Assembly: GCA_023436515.1 (NCBI GenBank)
Contig: JAEZIV010000428.1
Coordinates: 1-8,454, forward strand
Source: Bacillota bacterium
GTDB taxonomy: Bacteria; Bacillota; Clostridia; Acetivibrionales; DSM-1351
Direction: 5' to 3'
DNA length: 8,454 nucleotides
Shown here: piece after piece, positions 1-7,274 of the stretch
Position numbering within the stretch: the first letter of the stretch is position 1
Layout: every line of letters begins with the position of its first letter
The notes under the pieces: generated by a model
The model's database searches: none
What the model was told of the DNA's origin: nothing
What the model saw: the letters and a program-made list of their open reading frames with translations, nothing else
Made by a program: the position numbers and the translations under genes

Positions 1-2
1 CT

Positions 3-437
3 GAAGAAAATGCAAATAGTTATATGCATAAGGAAGAGTCAATAGAGGCTTTGTTCAGACTGCTTTTTAACAAATTGACCGAAGCCCATCATTATGAGAA
101 TGTTCATTCACAGTATCAAGAGCTGACTCTATTAAGGGCAGACATAAGGAATAACCCTGGCTTTCACTGGTCTGTCCCTTTCATGGCGGCTCGCTTACAC
201 CTTAGTACAGGACATTTTCAGGCACTTTACAGAAAAACCTTCAATATATCCTGTATGGAGGATGTTATAAGTAATAGAATTCTCCTTGCTAAAGAGCATA
301 TTGTTCAAAATAACTTTACAATATCAGAAATTGCCGCTTTATGCGGTTATAATAATGTTGAGCATTTCTGCAGGCAGTTCCGGCAATCAACGGGCCACAG
401 CCCAACAGGCTACAGGAAGAGACATCTCCCAACTTAA
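3..437 (+). CDS. AraC-family transcriptional regulator, C-terminal part (5' end outside window)
   Basis: This is a DNA-binding transcription factor of the AraC/XylS family. The frame is open from base 3, giving 144 visible residues. An ATG at 24 exists, but it has no Shine-Dalgarno sequence, and open codons precede it, so I treat the gene as cut by the window edge. Counting from the Met at 24, the last ~90 residues hold the two helix-turn-helix units typical of the family: the first around 51-72 (PFMAARLHLSTGHFQALYRK), the second around 99-121 (ISEIAALCGYNNVEHFCRQF), ending in the usual GHSPTGYRK tail. The ~50 residues before them look like the end of a linker. The ligand-binding N-terminal domain, normally cupin-like, would lie outside the window, so the effector cannot be inferred. 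It is convergent with the response regulator gene, stop to stop 18 bp apart, and is not part of that operon. The family call is firm; target and effector are unknown. Confidence 0.88.
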   Translation, partial: EENANSYMHKEESIEALFRLLFNKLTEAHHYENVHSQYQELTLLRADIRNNPGFHWSVPFMAARLHLSTGHFQALYRKTFNISCMEDVISNRILLAKEHIVQNNFTISEIAALCGYNNVEHFCRQFRQSTGHSPTGYRKRHLPT

Positions 438-455
438 GCTGCCATATATATCAGC
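438..455. other. 18-bp convergent intergenic gap with weak inverted repeat
   Basis: The gap separates the stop codon of the plus-strand AraC gene (435-437) from the stop codon of the minus-strand response regulator (456-458). It holds AGCTG ... CAGCT arms of 5 bp (437-441 and 452-456, slightly overlapping the stop codons) around an AT-rich loop of 10. There is no T-run on either side, so it is at best a weak bidirectional terminator. Confidence 0.25.
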
Positions 456-2036
456 TCAGGCATTCTTTAAATACTTCTGGTTATCCTCTCTGTATTTTTT
501 GGGGCATAGACCGGTATTCTTCTTAAAGGCAAGGGAGAAATAGTTTGTATCGTTATAACCCACCAGAAGAGCAATTTTACTTGCTTTCAGGTTTGTTGTT
601 TCCAAGAGTAGCTTGGCTTTTTCAATTCGCTTTCTTACAATATATTCATTACAGCCCTCTCCGGTAGTCTTTTTAAAAAGCTTGGAAAGATAATTAGGTG
701 TAATATATAGATATGCTGCTATTTCTGATACCGATAAATCATTTGAAAGGTTCTCATTAATATATCTTTTTGCTTTTGTAATTATTTCGTGAATGTTTTG
801 CTCCTCCTTACAGCATAACAGTTTTGTCAAGAATTGTCCGGTTAATTCCAGAGCTTCCTCTCCGGTAATATTTGATAAACTGTTTAGAAAAAGTACCAAC
901 CTGTTGTCGGCCTCTTCTCTTATATGGGTCAGATGAGCATAATATACCAAGGCTGCAACTTCAAAACAGCATCTTATTATATATGAGTCTGACAAATTGT
1001 AGGAATAAGTGGCGCGGCAAAAGCTTTCAAAAACATACAAAACCCGTTCATTATTTTCAACCTCAGAATACATCGTATTCTTCATTTCAACAAAAACTTC
1101 TTTAAAAAGGTTATCCTTATTCTTAGCATCGGTTGTCTGGATTATTTCGTCATAATCCCTATGATCGCTTTGGAGCAAATATAATGCATCCTGATAGGAC
1201 AGCTTCAAATTCTTCATTCCGCTTACAGGATTACCTACAACTATTTTTGGCTTCTGGGAAAACTCATACTTTAAGATACCGTTAAGCTCCTGAAGACGCT
1301 CAAGGATGCTCCTTTTTTGCCGGTTTAGGAAAAAAGCTATTATTACCCTTCCTCGCTCATCCATGAAGGTTAATCCCCTGTTTTGAGCATCTACCATACT
1401 GATACAAATATTTTTTATAGATAATGATATAAAATATTGATCCTCCTTACGGCTTTCAATATACAGGGGAGGAACAATAATGGCTACCTGAACATTCTGC
1501 TCCATATCATAATTATACTTCCTGCAAAATTCATTGACTTGTTGCTCAGGCTGAAGTATTTTGTTATGAACTAGATTCCTCAGGAACTTCTCAATATTCA
1601 TTTGCTCGGTTACTGCATTCGCTCTATTTTCATTTATATCCTCAAGGTTTTTAATCTTATTTTGCTCTAAAAAGTCTGCCTGTTTTTTAACAGAGGCCAT
1701 CAATTGCTTTTCATCAATAGGCTTGAGAAAAAAATCATGTACGTTTAGCTTTATACACCTTCTGGCATATTCAAAGTTGTCAAAACCTGTAAGAACTATA
1801 ACCCTGATCTCAGGAACAAAATTTACTGCCGCATCAATAAGGTCCAGGCCTGTCATTCCGTCCATATGTATGTCGGTGATCAATATTTGAGGCTTTTCCT
1901 CTCTTATGACCTCAAGAGCTTCCTTTCCCGACTTTGCAAGCAATACTTCACTTATTCCAAGGGTATTCCACGGAATGGCTCTTTTCATTCCCATTCTGAT
2001 CATCTTTTCATCGTCTACTATCAGCACCTTGTACAT
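456..2036 (-). CDS. YesN-like response regulator, receiver plus AraC-type DNA-binding domain
   Basis: This is a 526-residue cytoplasmic response regulator that should be phosphorylated by the kinase encoded just upstream and then bind DNA. The receiver domain occupies residues ~1-125: acidic pair D8-D9 (VLIVDDE), phosphoacceptor D55 (ILITDIHMDGMTG), switch Thr83 (VLTGFDNFEYA) and Lys105 (DFFLKPID) are all present. The motif PWNTLGI at 22-28 is typical of YesN-type receivers. Residues ~130-415 form a long, weakly conserved middle region with no recognisable catalytic motif. Residues 418-516 are a double helix-turn-helix domain (VSEIAAYLYITPNYLSKLFKK; then ASKIALLVGYNDTNYFSLAFKK) ending in GLCPKKYRE. 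The ATG at 2034-2036 is chosen because GAGGTG (2045-2050) lies 8-10 bases upstream, inside the end of the kinase gene. The kinase stop is only 2 bp away, so translation is probably coupled. The likely target is the sugar transporter promoter of the same cluster; that is inference from context. Confidence 0.95.
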   Translation of the reverse strand: MYKVLIVDDEKMIRMGMKRAIPWNTLGISEVLLAKSGKEALEVIREEKPQILITDIHMDGMTGLDLIDAAVNFVPEIRVIVLTGFDNFEYARRCIKLNVHDFFLKPIDEKQLMASVKKQADFLEQNKIKNLEDINENRANAVTEQMNIEKFLRNLVHNKILQPEQQVNEFCRKYNYDMEQNVQVAIIVPPLYIESRKEDQYFISLSIKNICISMVDAQNRGLTFMDERGRVIIAFFLNRQKRSILERLQELNGILKYEFSQKPKIVVGNPVSGMKNLKLSYQDALYLLQSDHRDYDEIIQTTDAKNKDNLFKEVFVEMKNTMYSEVENNERVLYVFESFCRATYSYNLSDSYIIRCCFEVAALVYYAHLTHIREEADNRLVLFLNSLSNITGEEALELTGQFLTKLLCCKEEQNIHEIITKAKRYINENLSNDLSVSEIAAYLYITPNYLSKLFKKTTGEGCNEYIVRKRIEKAKLLLETTNLKASKIALLVGYNDTNYFSLAFKKNTGLCPKKYREDNQKYLKNA

Positions 2037-2038
2037 TT

Positions 2039-3823
2039 CTACAACACCTCTTCATATCTTTGTACTTGATTACTGGGTAAATGAATTATAACCGTTACAC
2101 CCCCCCAGGAGTTCTGTTGATAATGCAGTCCGTACTCCTTTCCAAACATAAGCTCAATTCTCTTATTTACATTCCTGATACCATAGCCGAAATCCTTGTC
2201 ATACTCCGAAATTGAACAATTCATTTTCTCAATCTGACTTTCGCTCATACCGGTACCGTTATCCGATATTTCTATATACACATCCTCTTCCCTTTTACTT
2301 GCCTTTATATTAATCCTGCCTGTTTTCCCCTCCCTAACCTTTATCCCATGATATATGGAATTTTCAACAAGAGGCTGAAGGGTTATTTTGGGGATGGGAA
2401 TGCTTTTGCAGTCTTCAGCTATTTCCATACTGAATTCTATTATATTGTCATATCGGATATTTTGTATGTATAAATAATTACGTACGTGCTCAATCTCCTG
2501 CTCAAGAGTAATAACGTCCTTACCTTTGCTGAGGCATAGCCTGTAGTACTGTGCCAGCACCTTTACAAAATCTGAAATGTCCTCATTTCCGTCTGCAGAA
2601 GCCTGCCAATGTATGCACTCAAGGGTATTATAAAGAAAGTGAGGTTGAATCTGGGCCTGAAGAGCATTAAACTTGATCTGGTCCATCTGCTGCTGCTCAA
2701 GCTTTACCTGTTCTATAAGTTCATTGATCTGCCCCATCATATAGTTGAAGCCATTTCCTAAATGTACAAAATCAATCCCCACATTTTCAGCATTAATTCT
2801 AACATCCAGATTACCCTCGGCTGCACAGTTCATAGCCTTAACTATTCTATCAAGAGGCTTATAGGTTCTGTTTAATATCTTCTTGCAGATTATCATTCCG
2901 AAATAGGCTATGGCAACGGATATGACAATAAGAAAAGCAATCATTACAAGACTGTCTCTGTACATATTCATTAGTGGTATTCTGCTGACAATATAATAAT
3001 TCCAGTTGCCTATCTTCTGGTAATTATATATATTAGAAATAACGGTAAAATCACCATTTGAACCCTTGAGCATATCAGAGTAATCGAATTTCTTACCAAT
3101 TGATTCACCATTGGTACAGGATACAATTGTATTGGATGTATCCACCAACATCATTTCAGAATCAAAGTTAAATGAACTTTTTGTAGAAAGTCCCTCAAAT
3201 ATGCTATTATCAAATACTATGCATAAAAGCCCTACTTCATTAATCATTTTCGTGACCGAATAAATGGGCATATATACACTCAGAATATTCTTATCCTTGA
3301 TTTGAAACATATCATTAACACTCATACGCAGGGTTCCAGGATTACGGCTTAGAATACTGTTTTCATAATCCCTTCTGAAGGCATTTGCAAAAGAGCTCAA
3401 GGTCATATTTATGTTTCCCTTGTAGACAACGCCATCAAAAGTGTAACTGTCTATAGCTATAACCCTTATACTTGAATGAGAATCAAAGGTGCTCTGAAGC
3501 GACCCATTCAGATTGCGTACCAAAGAGAAATAATTAGGGTCATCCGGCCCCTCACTTTTAAGGTATTTCTGAATTGATTCGTCTATAATCATTGATTCTG
3601 CAAGCTCTTTGTAACTTTCCAGAGTATACTCATAGTTGGTAGCCATTGTGGACAGTTGTGTCTTTGCAATATTATTCGACTGCTCAATAAAGGTCGCGAT
3701 ATAAAAGGAGGTAAAAAAGGTAATTGTAATTATTGATATTCCGTAAATCAAGCTGGTTACAAAAACATAAATCTTCTTGTTCAAATTCCAACTGTTAAAC
3801 TTTCTTATCAAGATCCTACTCAC
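2039..3823 (-). CDS. YesM-like sensor histidine kinase (GTG start)
   Basis: This is a membrane histidine kinase that senses an extracellular signal and phosphorylates the adjacent YesN-type regulator. Numbering is from the GTG at 3821-3823 (594 residues). A first membrane helix lies at ~18-45, an extracellular sensor region of about 245 residues (probably dCache-like, as is usual for YesM proteins) follows, and a second helix lies at ~292-313. Next come a HAMP linker (~314-370), a short coiled coil, and the His_kinase domain with phosphoacceptor His395 in QAQIQPHFLYNTLE. The ATPase domain shows the N box (LVENSIYHGI, ~485-494), DNGTGM (~521-526) and GYGIRNVNKRI (~546-556). The frame extends upstream to a TTG at 3839-3841, but that codon has no ribosome binding site. 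The GTG has AGGTG at 5-base spacing, and a promoter candidate would place the transcript start near 3851. The gene sits 82 bp after the second permease and 2 bp before the regulator. Confidence 0.94.
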   Translation of the reverse strand: MSRILIRKFNSWNLNKKIYVFVTSLIYGISIITITFFTSFYIATFIEQSNNIAKTQLSTMATNYEYTLESYKELAESMIIDESIQKYLKSEGPDDPNYFSLVRNLNGSLQSTFDSHSSIRVIAIDSYTFDGVVYKGNINMTLSSFANAFRRDYENSILSRNPGTLRMSVNDMFQIKDKNILSVYMPIYSVTKMINEVGLLCIVFDNSIFEGLSTKSSFNFDSEMMLVDTSNTIVSCTNGESIGKKFDYSDMLKGSNGDFTVISNIYNYQKIGNWNYYIVSRIPLMNMYRDSLVMIAFLIVISVAIAYFGMIICKKILNRTYKPLDRIVKAMNCAAEGNLDVRINAENVGIDFVHLGNGFNYMMGQINELIEQVKLEQQQMDQIKFNALQAQIQPHFLYNTLECIHWQASADGNEDISDFVKVLAQYYRLCLSKGKDVITLEQEIEHVRNYLYIQNIRYDNIIEFSMEIAEDCKSIPIPKITLQPLVENSIYHGIKVREGKTGRINIKASKREEDVYIEISDNGTGMSESQIEKMNCSISEYDKDFGYGIRNVNKRIELMFGKEYGLHYQQNSWGGVTVIIHLPSNQVQRYEEVL

Positions 3824-3828
3824 TTTTT

Positions 3829-3838
3829 CACCTATCCT
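3829..3838 (-). promoter_or_regulatory. Ribosome binding site deciding the kinase GTG start
   Basis: On the minus strand AGGATAGGTG precedes the GTG at 3823, with AGGTG (3829-3833) spaced 5 bases from it. This site lies inside the 5' extension from the TTG at 3841, which has no such sequence before it. The GTG is therefore the better start. Confidence 0.6.
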
Positions 3839-3857
3839 CAAAGCTTGTATTTTTCTA

Positions 3858-3889
3858 ATTATATCACAAATATCTGCTTATTTCTACAA
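3858..3889 (-). promoter_or_regulatory. Candidate promoter for the kinase/regulator pair (extended -10)
   Basis: The minus strand carries a perfect extended -10 element, TGATATAAT, with TATAAT at 3858-3863 and the TG at 3865-3866. The best -35 is TTGTAG (3884-3889), but its 20-base spacing is long; extended -10 promoters tolerate a poor -35. Transcription would start near 3851, leaving about 28 bases to the GTG at 3823. This would let the two-component genes be expressed without transporter transcription. No terminator is visible in the 82-bp gap, so read-through from the permeases is also likely. Confidence 0.45.
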
Positions 3890-3905
3890 TATACGACACC
3901 TCAAG

Positions 3906-4763
3906 TTATCCCTTTACAGCACCTGCCATTAAGCCTTTAACAAGCTTATCCTGAAGAATAATGAATAATATAATCATTGGTAATACGGTTAGTACAAGCA
4001 CTGACATTATTACGGGAATATTCATGGAATGCTCACCCTGGAAAGCTGATATTGCAAGAGGAAGCGTTTTAGCAGCCTTTGATTGTGTCAGAGTATTTGC
4101 AAAGATAAATTCATTCCAGATTGCAACTCCGTTATAAATAGCAAGTGTAGATATACCCGCCTTTGACAAAGGAAGGATTATATGAAAGAAATTTCTGAAC
4201 TTTCCGCATCCATCAATTTCGGCAGATTCCTCAACCTCTTTAGGTATAGATGCCATAAAAGTTGTGAGTATAAAACAGGAGATTGGAATACTAAATGCAA
4301 CATTAGGTCCTATCAAAGCTAAAAGTGAATCATATATTTTCATGGAGGTTGTCATTTTAAAAACAGGTATCAGCGTTACATGGATGGGTATTGACATCGC
4401 TGCAATAATAAACCCGTAAATTAGATTCCTCATCTTAAACTGCATCCTTGACAGGGGATAGGAAGCACAGGCAGTTATAAATAAAAGAATTGCTAATGCA
4501 ACCACAAGTAAAATAACGCTGTTTAGAAAATATCTAACGAAGCCCTTATTCAAAACCTCAATATAATTCTCCGGGAACCATGATTCAGGAAGCTGAAATA
4601 CGCCCTTTTGCAGCATCTCAAACTGACCCTTAAAGGAGTTTATTACCATATAAATGAAAGGAAGTCCGGTTGCAACTACCCAGATTATTGACAGAAAAAA
4701 AGCGAATATCCACGATATTTTTACACTTTTCCTTGTTTTTTTCTCACTCTTTCCACTAAACAT
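3906..4763 (-). CDS. Carbohydrate ABC transporter permease, MalG/CUT1 type
   Basis: This is an inner-membrane subunit of a CUT1 sugar/oligosaccharide importer, partner of the permease encoded just upstream. From the ATG at 4761-4763 it is 285 residues, normal for the family. Six hydrophobic segments are visible, the first at ~16-40. The cytoplasmic EAA loop that docks the ATPase is at ~179-198 (EESAEIDGCGKFRNFFHIIL, then P). The C-terminus, LVKGLMAGAVKG, is the classic MalG-like ending. The frame opens at a TTG (4808) deep inside the upstream gene, which is an unlikely start. AAGGA at 4773-4777 is 9 bases from the ATG at 4763 and only 3 from another ATG at 4769, so 4763 is preferred and 4769 (287 residues) remains possible. 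It overlaps the upstream permease by 8 bp, implying coupled translation and matched amounts of the two subunits. No ATPase gene is present in the window. Confidence 0.93.
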   Translation of the reverse strand: MFSGKSEKKTRKSVKISWIFAFFLSIIWVVATGLPFIYMVINSFKGQFEMLQKGVFQLPESWFPENYIEVLNKGFVRYFLNSVILLVVALAILLFITACASYPLSRMQFKMRNLIYGFIIAAMSIPIHVTLIPVFKMTTSMKIYDSLLALIGPNVAFSIPISCFILTTFMASIPKEVEESAEIDGCGKFRNFFHIILPLSKAGISTLAIYNGVAIWNEFIFANTLTQSKAAKTLPLAISAFQGEHSMNIPVIMSVLVLTVLPMIILFIILQDKLVKGLMAGAVKG

Positions 4764-5658
4764 TGTCATCTTTCCTTTCTTTAATAATAGTCTGTATAAT
4801 GAGTGCAATTGAGGTTACAAGAACAAACATTGCTGCTGCGGTTGTTGATCCATAGCCCATCTTAAAGTGCTGGAAGGACATCTTGTACATGTATGTAGCC
4901 ATAAGCTCGGTAGCAGTTCCCGGACCACCGCCTGTCATAACATATATCAGGTCAAAGTATTTAAGTGAACCGATGAGACTAAGTATACAAGCAGTTTTTA
5001 TAACAGGTCTTAATAATGGTAAGGCCACATACCTGAAGTATTGTCCTCTTGTTGCACCATCAATTATAGTAGCTTCATAAATATCAGTGCTGATATTGCT
5101 GTAGCCGGCAACAAAGTAAACCATATAGAAAGGAGTATACTGCCAGGCAATTACACCTATTACTGTATACAAGGCATGTGGTGCACGTCCCAGGAGATCA
5201 ACCTTTCCGCCCCCTAACCACTGTGATATAGTGCTTACAATACCTCCTGAGGTAGCCAGTGCGTAAGAGAAGAGAAAACCGATTGCAACTGATGACATCA
5301 ATAATGGCAGAAACCAAATAACCTTAAATACATTTACTTTCTTTCCAAACGCATCAAGAAAGGTAGCCAGAGCAATTCCAAGGGGTATTTGTATGAGTAT
5401 TGATAATACCATTATTATGATGTTGTTTTTAAATGAAAGCCAAAACTTTGCATCTGCAATAAGTTCCTTCCAATTATCAAGTCCTATAAAGGTCTTATTT
5501 GCAGAGATACCATTCCACTTATACAGACTTATATCGAAGGTTTGAAAAATTGGGTATACAATGTAAACCATCATGATTATTATTACAGGTGCAAGAAATA
5601 CAAATGCTGCTCTACGTGTACTTCGCTGCCTGGTTTGGCCGAGTGTCATATTTTTCAC
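4756..5658 (-). CDS. Carbohydrate ABC transporter permease, MalF/UgpA CUT1 type (GTG start)
   Basis: This is an inner-membrane subunit of the same CUT1 importer. From the GTG at 5656-5658 it has 300 residues. The first hydrophobic segment is at ~18-38 (AFVFLAPVIIIMMVYIVYPI), and the remaining five are spread to the C-terminus. The EAA loop is at ~195-218 (YEATIIDGATRGQYFRYVAL, then P), followed at ~243-247 by the GGGPG turn in the MTGGGPGTATE segment that is typical of MalF-type sugar permeases. The start is chosen from GGAGGT at 5666-5671, 7 bases before the GTG. A TTG at 5671-5673 overlaps that site and cannot use it, and an ATG at 5647-5649 is too far from it (16 bases). The gene follows the solute-binding protein after a 117-bp gap holding a hairpin, and overlaps the next permease by 8 bp. 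The substrate is not readable from the sequence. Confidence 0.93.
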   Translation of the reverse strand: MKNMTLGQTRQRSTRRAAFVFLAPVIIIMMVYIVYPIFQTFDISLYKWNGISANKTFIGLDNWKELIADAKFWLSFKNNIIIMVLSILIQIPLGIALATFLDAFGKKVNVFKVIWFLPLLMSSVAIGFLFSYALATSGGIVSTISQWLGGGKVDLLGRAPHALYTVIGVIAWQYTPFYMVYFVAGYSNISTDIYEATIIDGATRGQYFRYVALPLLRPVIKTACILSLIGSLKYFDLIYVMTGGGPGTATELMATYMYKMSFQHFKMGYGSTTAAAMFVLVTSIALIIQTIIKERKDDNV

Positions 5659-5665
5659 AGGATTT

Positions 5666-5671
5666 ACCTCC
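5666..5671 (-). promoter_or_regulatory. Ribosome binding site of the first permease
   Basis: GGAGGT on the minus strand, 7 bases from the GTG at 5658. It supports the GTG over the TTG that opens the frame at 5673. Confidence 0.7.
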
Positions 5672-5679
5672 AATTTACT

Positions 5680-5739
5680 AATAATTTAAAGGAAGCCCAC
5701 AGTAAAGTAAGTTTATCTCTTATTCACCGCGGGCTTTCC
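5680..5739 (-). terminator. Intercistronic hairpin between binding protein and permease genes (likely attenuator)
   Basis: Read on the minus strand, GGAAAGCCC (5731-5739) can pair with GGGCTTCC (5691-5698), with one bulged base. The 32-base interior can pair weakly further. The second arm is followed by TTTAAATTATT (5680-5690), an interrupted T-run. This looks like a partial terminator or an mRNA-stabilising hairpin that would leave more binding-protein transcript than permease transcript, a known pattern in binding-protein ABC operons. A small extra stem (CGCT/AGCG, 5747-5759) lies between it and the binding-protein stop codon. The loop is large, so efficiency is uncertain. Confidence 0.5.
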
Positions 5740-5775
5740 CTATATCCGCTTATGCAGCGTTTTCTTAACTAAAGC

Positions 5776-7164
5776 TTACTTTTTGCTTGACAAGTACTTT
5801 TGCATAGCATCGTTAAGTTCCTTGTTAGCTTCTTTTCCGGTCTTTGTAAGTCCGAAGATTTCCTGTGAAGTTGACTTGTGTACTTCTGCAACTTCTGGTG
5901 GCAGGTATTGGTCATACCAGAGCTGAACATTGGATGCACTTGAGAAGTTCTTCCATATTGCCTGCATACATGGATCCTGTATGGTATCACCCATTCCTTC
6001 GATTGAAGGTATAGTTCCTGTATCCAGCTGTTCCTTGTTATACTGCTCTCCGTTGTAGTACTGAGTTGCAAGTATAAAGCAGGTATTTAAGAGATCCTTG
6101 TCATCTCCGGTATTAAAGGAGAAGCCGTTACCTATTGAAGTACCAACTACTATTGATTGATCAGCATTGCTTGTTTCCAGCTTAGGGAATGCAAAGTAAC
6201 CGATATTCTTTGTGTACCACTCAGAATTGTCACTATTCATTAATGCTGACTGCCATGAACCATGAACCATCATTGCAGCTTCTTCCTTATACATTAACTG
6301 TCTATCCTGACCATCGTCAGTATTTAAGCTGTTAACTCCATCTGGGAAGTATCCTGCATTAACCCATTTCTGTATTGTGTCAGCTGCGTATTGGAACGCT
6401 GGTGATTCAAAGCTTCCTGTTCCATCAACTGCTGCGTTAAATTCATCAACACCGCCGTAACGAGCTGCCAAGTACATGAAGTACATTGAACCGGTCCACT
6501 TATTCTGGTTAGCAAGTGAGAAAGGAGTATAACCTTTAGCCTTCAGGGTTTCACAAGCTTTTTCCAATTCAGCTATAGTCTGTGGTACCTGTATTCCGCA
6601 CTTTTCAAATATAGTCTTGTTGTAGAATACACCACTACCGCCGATTCCGCCGTAAGGAACTGAATAAATCTCGCCCTTATAGCTACTCTGAGCTATTGCT
6701 GCTTTTAAGAATTTTACATCGCAGTGATTGTTCATAAGATCTGTTATTGGCACTGCGAAGCCGGAATCTATGTATTCATTCATAGGTCCGCCACCCCAGT
6801 GTATGTACATGTTAGGACATTGACCTGAACTCATTGCAACAACAAGCTTCTGTTTGTAGGTATCATTTTGAATGTGAGTTGTTTCAACCTTTACATTTGG
6901 ATAATCCTTCATAAACCTATCTACGGCACCCTGCTGGATTTCTGCTCCAGGACTGTCAGTTGCTATGTCCCAAAGGGTTATTGTCATTTCCTTGGTAGGT
7001 ACCTTCAGAGTATCATCTGCCGGAGCAGTAGAGGATGGTGCAACTGCAACAGAGCTGGAAGATGCTGCTGATGAGTCAGAGCTTGAACCGGAGCCACATC
7101 CCATTACAGTCACTGACAAGAGTGCAAGTGCTGTGAGCAACGACGCGATTTTTTTGAATTTCAT
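5776..7164 (-). CDS. Extracellular solute-binding lipoprotein of a CUT1 sugar ABC transporter
   Basis: This 462-residue protein is anchored to the outer face of the membrane, captures sugar and delivers it to the two permeases. It has a lipoprotein signal peptide: positive N-terminus (MKFKK), hydrophobic core at 6-19, and lipobox VMGC with lipidated Cys23. A Ser/Ala-rich linker (~24-50) follows, then the family 1 binding-protein fold from ~58: TITLWDIATD, FMKDYPNVKVE, YKQKLVVAMSSGQCPN, IYSVPYGG..GVFYNKTIFEKCGI. Aromatic residues such as those in HWGGG and NKWTGSMYFMYLAARYGG are plausible sugar-stacking positions. Length is normal. The ATG at 7162-7164 has AAGGAGG (7173-7179) at 8-base spacing. 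It is first in the transporter operon, after a terminator and an AT-rich control region. Oligosaccharide binding is well supported by family; xyloglucan- or alpha-glucan-derived sugar is a guess from the GH31 neighbour. Confidence 0.95.
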   Translation of the reverse strand: MKFKKIASLLTALALLSVTVMGCGSGSSSDSSAASSSSVAVAPSSTAPADDTLKVPTKEMTITLWDIATDSPGAEIQQGAVDRFMKDYPNVKVETTHIQNDTYKQKLVVAMSSGQCPNMYIHWGGGPMNEYIDSGFAVPITDLMNNHCDVKFLKAAIAQSSYKGEIYSVPYGGIGGSGVFYNKTIFEKCGIQVPQTIAELEKACETLKAKGYTPFSLANQNKWTGSMYFMYLAARYGGVDEFNAAVDGTGSFESPAFQYAADTIQKWVNAGYFPDGVNSLNTDDGQDRQLMYKEEAAMMVHGSWQSALMNSDNSEWYTKNIGYFAFPKLETSNADQSIVVGTSIGNGFSFNTGDDKDLLNTCFILATQYYNGEQYNKEQLDTGTIPSIEGMGDTIQDPCMQAIWKNFSSASNVQLWYDQYLPPEVAEVHKSTSQEIFGLTKTGKEANKELNDAMQKYLSSKK

Positions 7165-7172
7165 ACTTGATT

Positions 7173-7179
7173 CCTCCTT
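7173..7179 (-). promoter_or_regulatory. Strong ribosome binding site of the solute-binding protein
   Basis: AAGGAGG on the minus strand, 8 bases from the ATG at 7164. It is the strongest Shine-Dalgarno in the window, consistent with high binding-protein synthesis. Confidence 0.8.
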
Positions 7180-7194
7180 AAATTAATCAGTATT

Positions 7195-7252
7195 TTATGT
7201 TTACATATTAACATAATAAAAATCATTAAAAAATTTAATTATGTGCATATTA
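7195..7252. repeat. Repeated TTATGT..CATATTA elements, candidate operator
   Basis: On the plus strand TTATGTTTACATATTA (7195-7210) and TTATGTGCATATTA (7239-7252) share both ends and differ by a 2-base insertion and one internal base. Their right ends are 42 bp apart, about four helical turns. Each is partly palindromic (TATGT-TT-ACATA and TATG-TG-CATA). A further ACATA at 7211-7215 also pairs with the first TATGT. They could be binding sites for the AraC-type response regulator, but the surrounding AT-richness makes chance similarity a real possibility. Confidence 0.3.
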
Positions 7253-7274
7253 TCTATAAAATTCTTGACTAATT

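Larger units (their letters stand above)
7165..7274 (-). promoter_or_regulatory. AT-rich control region of the transporter operon
   Basis: This is the stretch between the GH31 terminator and the binding-protein start. Two weak -10 candidates are visible on the minus strand: GATAAT (7249-7254, leader ~78 bases) and TAAAAT (7192-7197, leader ~20 bases). Neither has a convincing -35, which fits a promoter that depends on an activator. The region contains two related elements, at 7195-7210 and 7239-7252, listed separately. No catabolite-repression (cre) site matching the usual WTGNNARCGNWWWCAW pattern was recognised. Confidence 0.4.

Noticed and set aside
24..26. ATG as the true start of the left-edge AraC gene, making it a complete 137-residue protein
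   Set aside because: No Shine-Dalgarno precedes it, the frame is open back to base 3, and AraC-family proteins normally have an N-terminal domain, so truncation by the window edge is more likely.
3824..3905. A terminator between the second permease and the kinase
   Set aside because: No stable inverted repeat followed by a T-run is visible in the gap; only the promoter-like sequence stands out.
5769..6071. Minus-strand 100-codon frame inside the solute-binding protein gene
   Set aside because: It is an out-of-frame shadow of the binding-protein gene with low-complexity, non-protein-like composition and no ribosome binding site.
6965..7186. Plus-strand frame antisense to the binding-protein signal peptide and linker
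   Set aside because: Its acidic, Ala/Glu-rich composition mirrors the Ser/Ala-rich linker on the other strand; it has no ribosome binding site or promoter.
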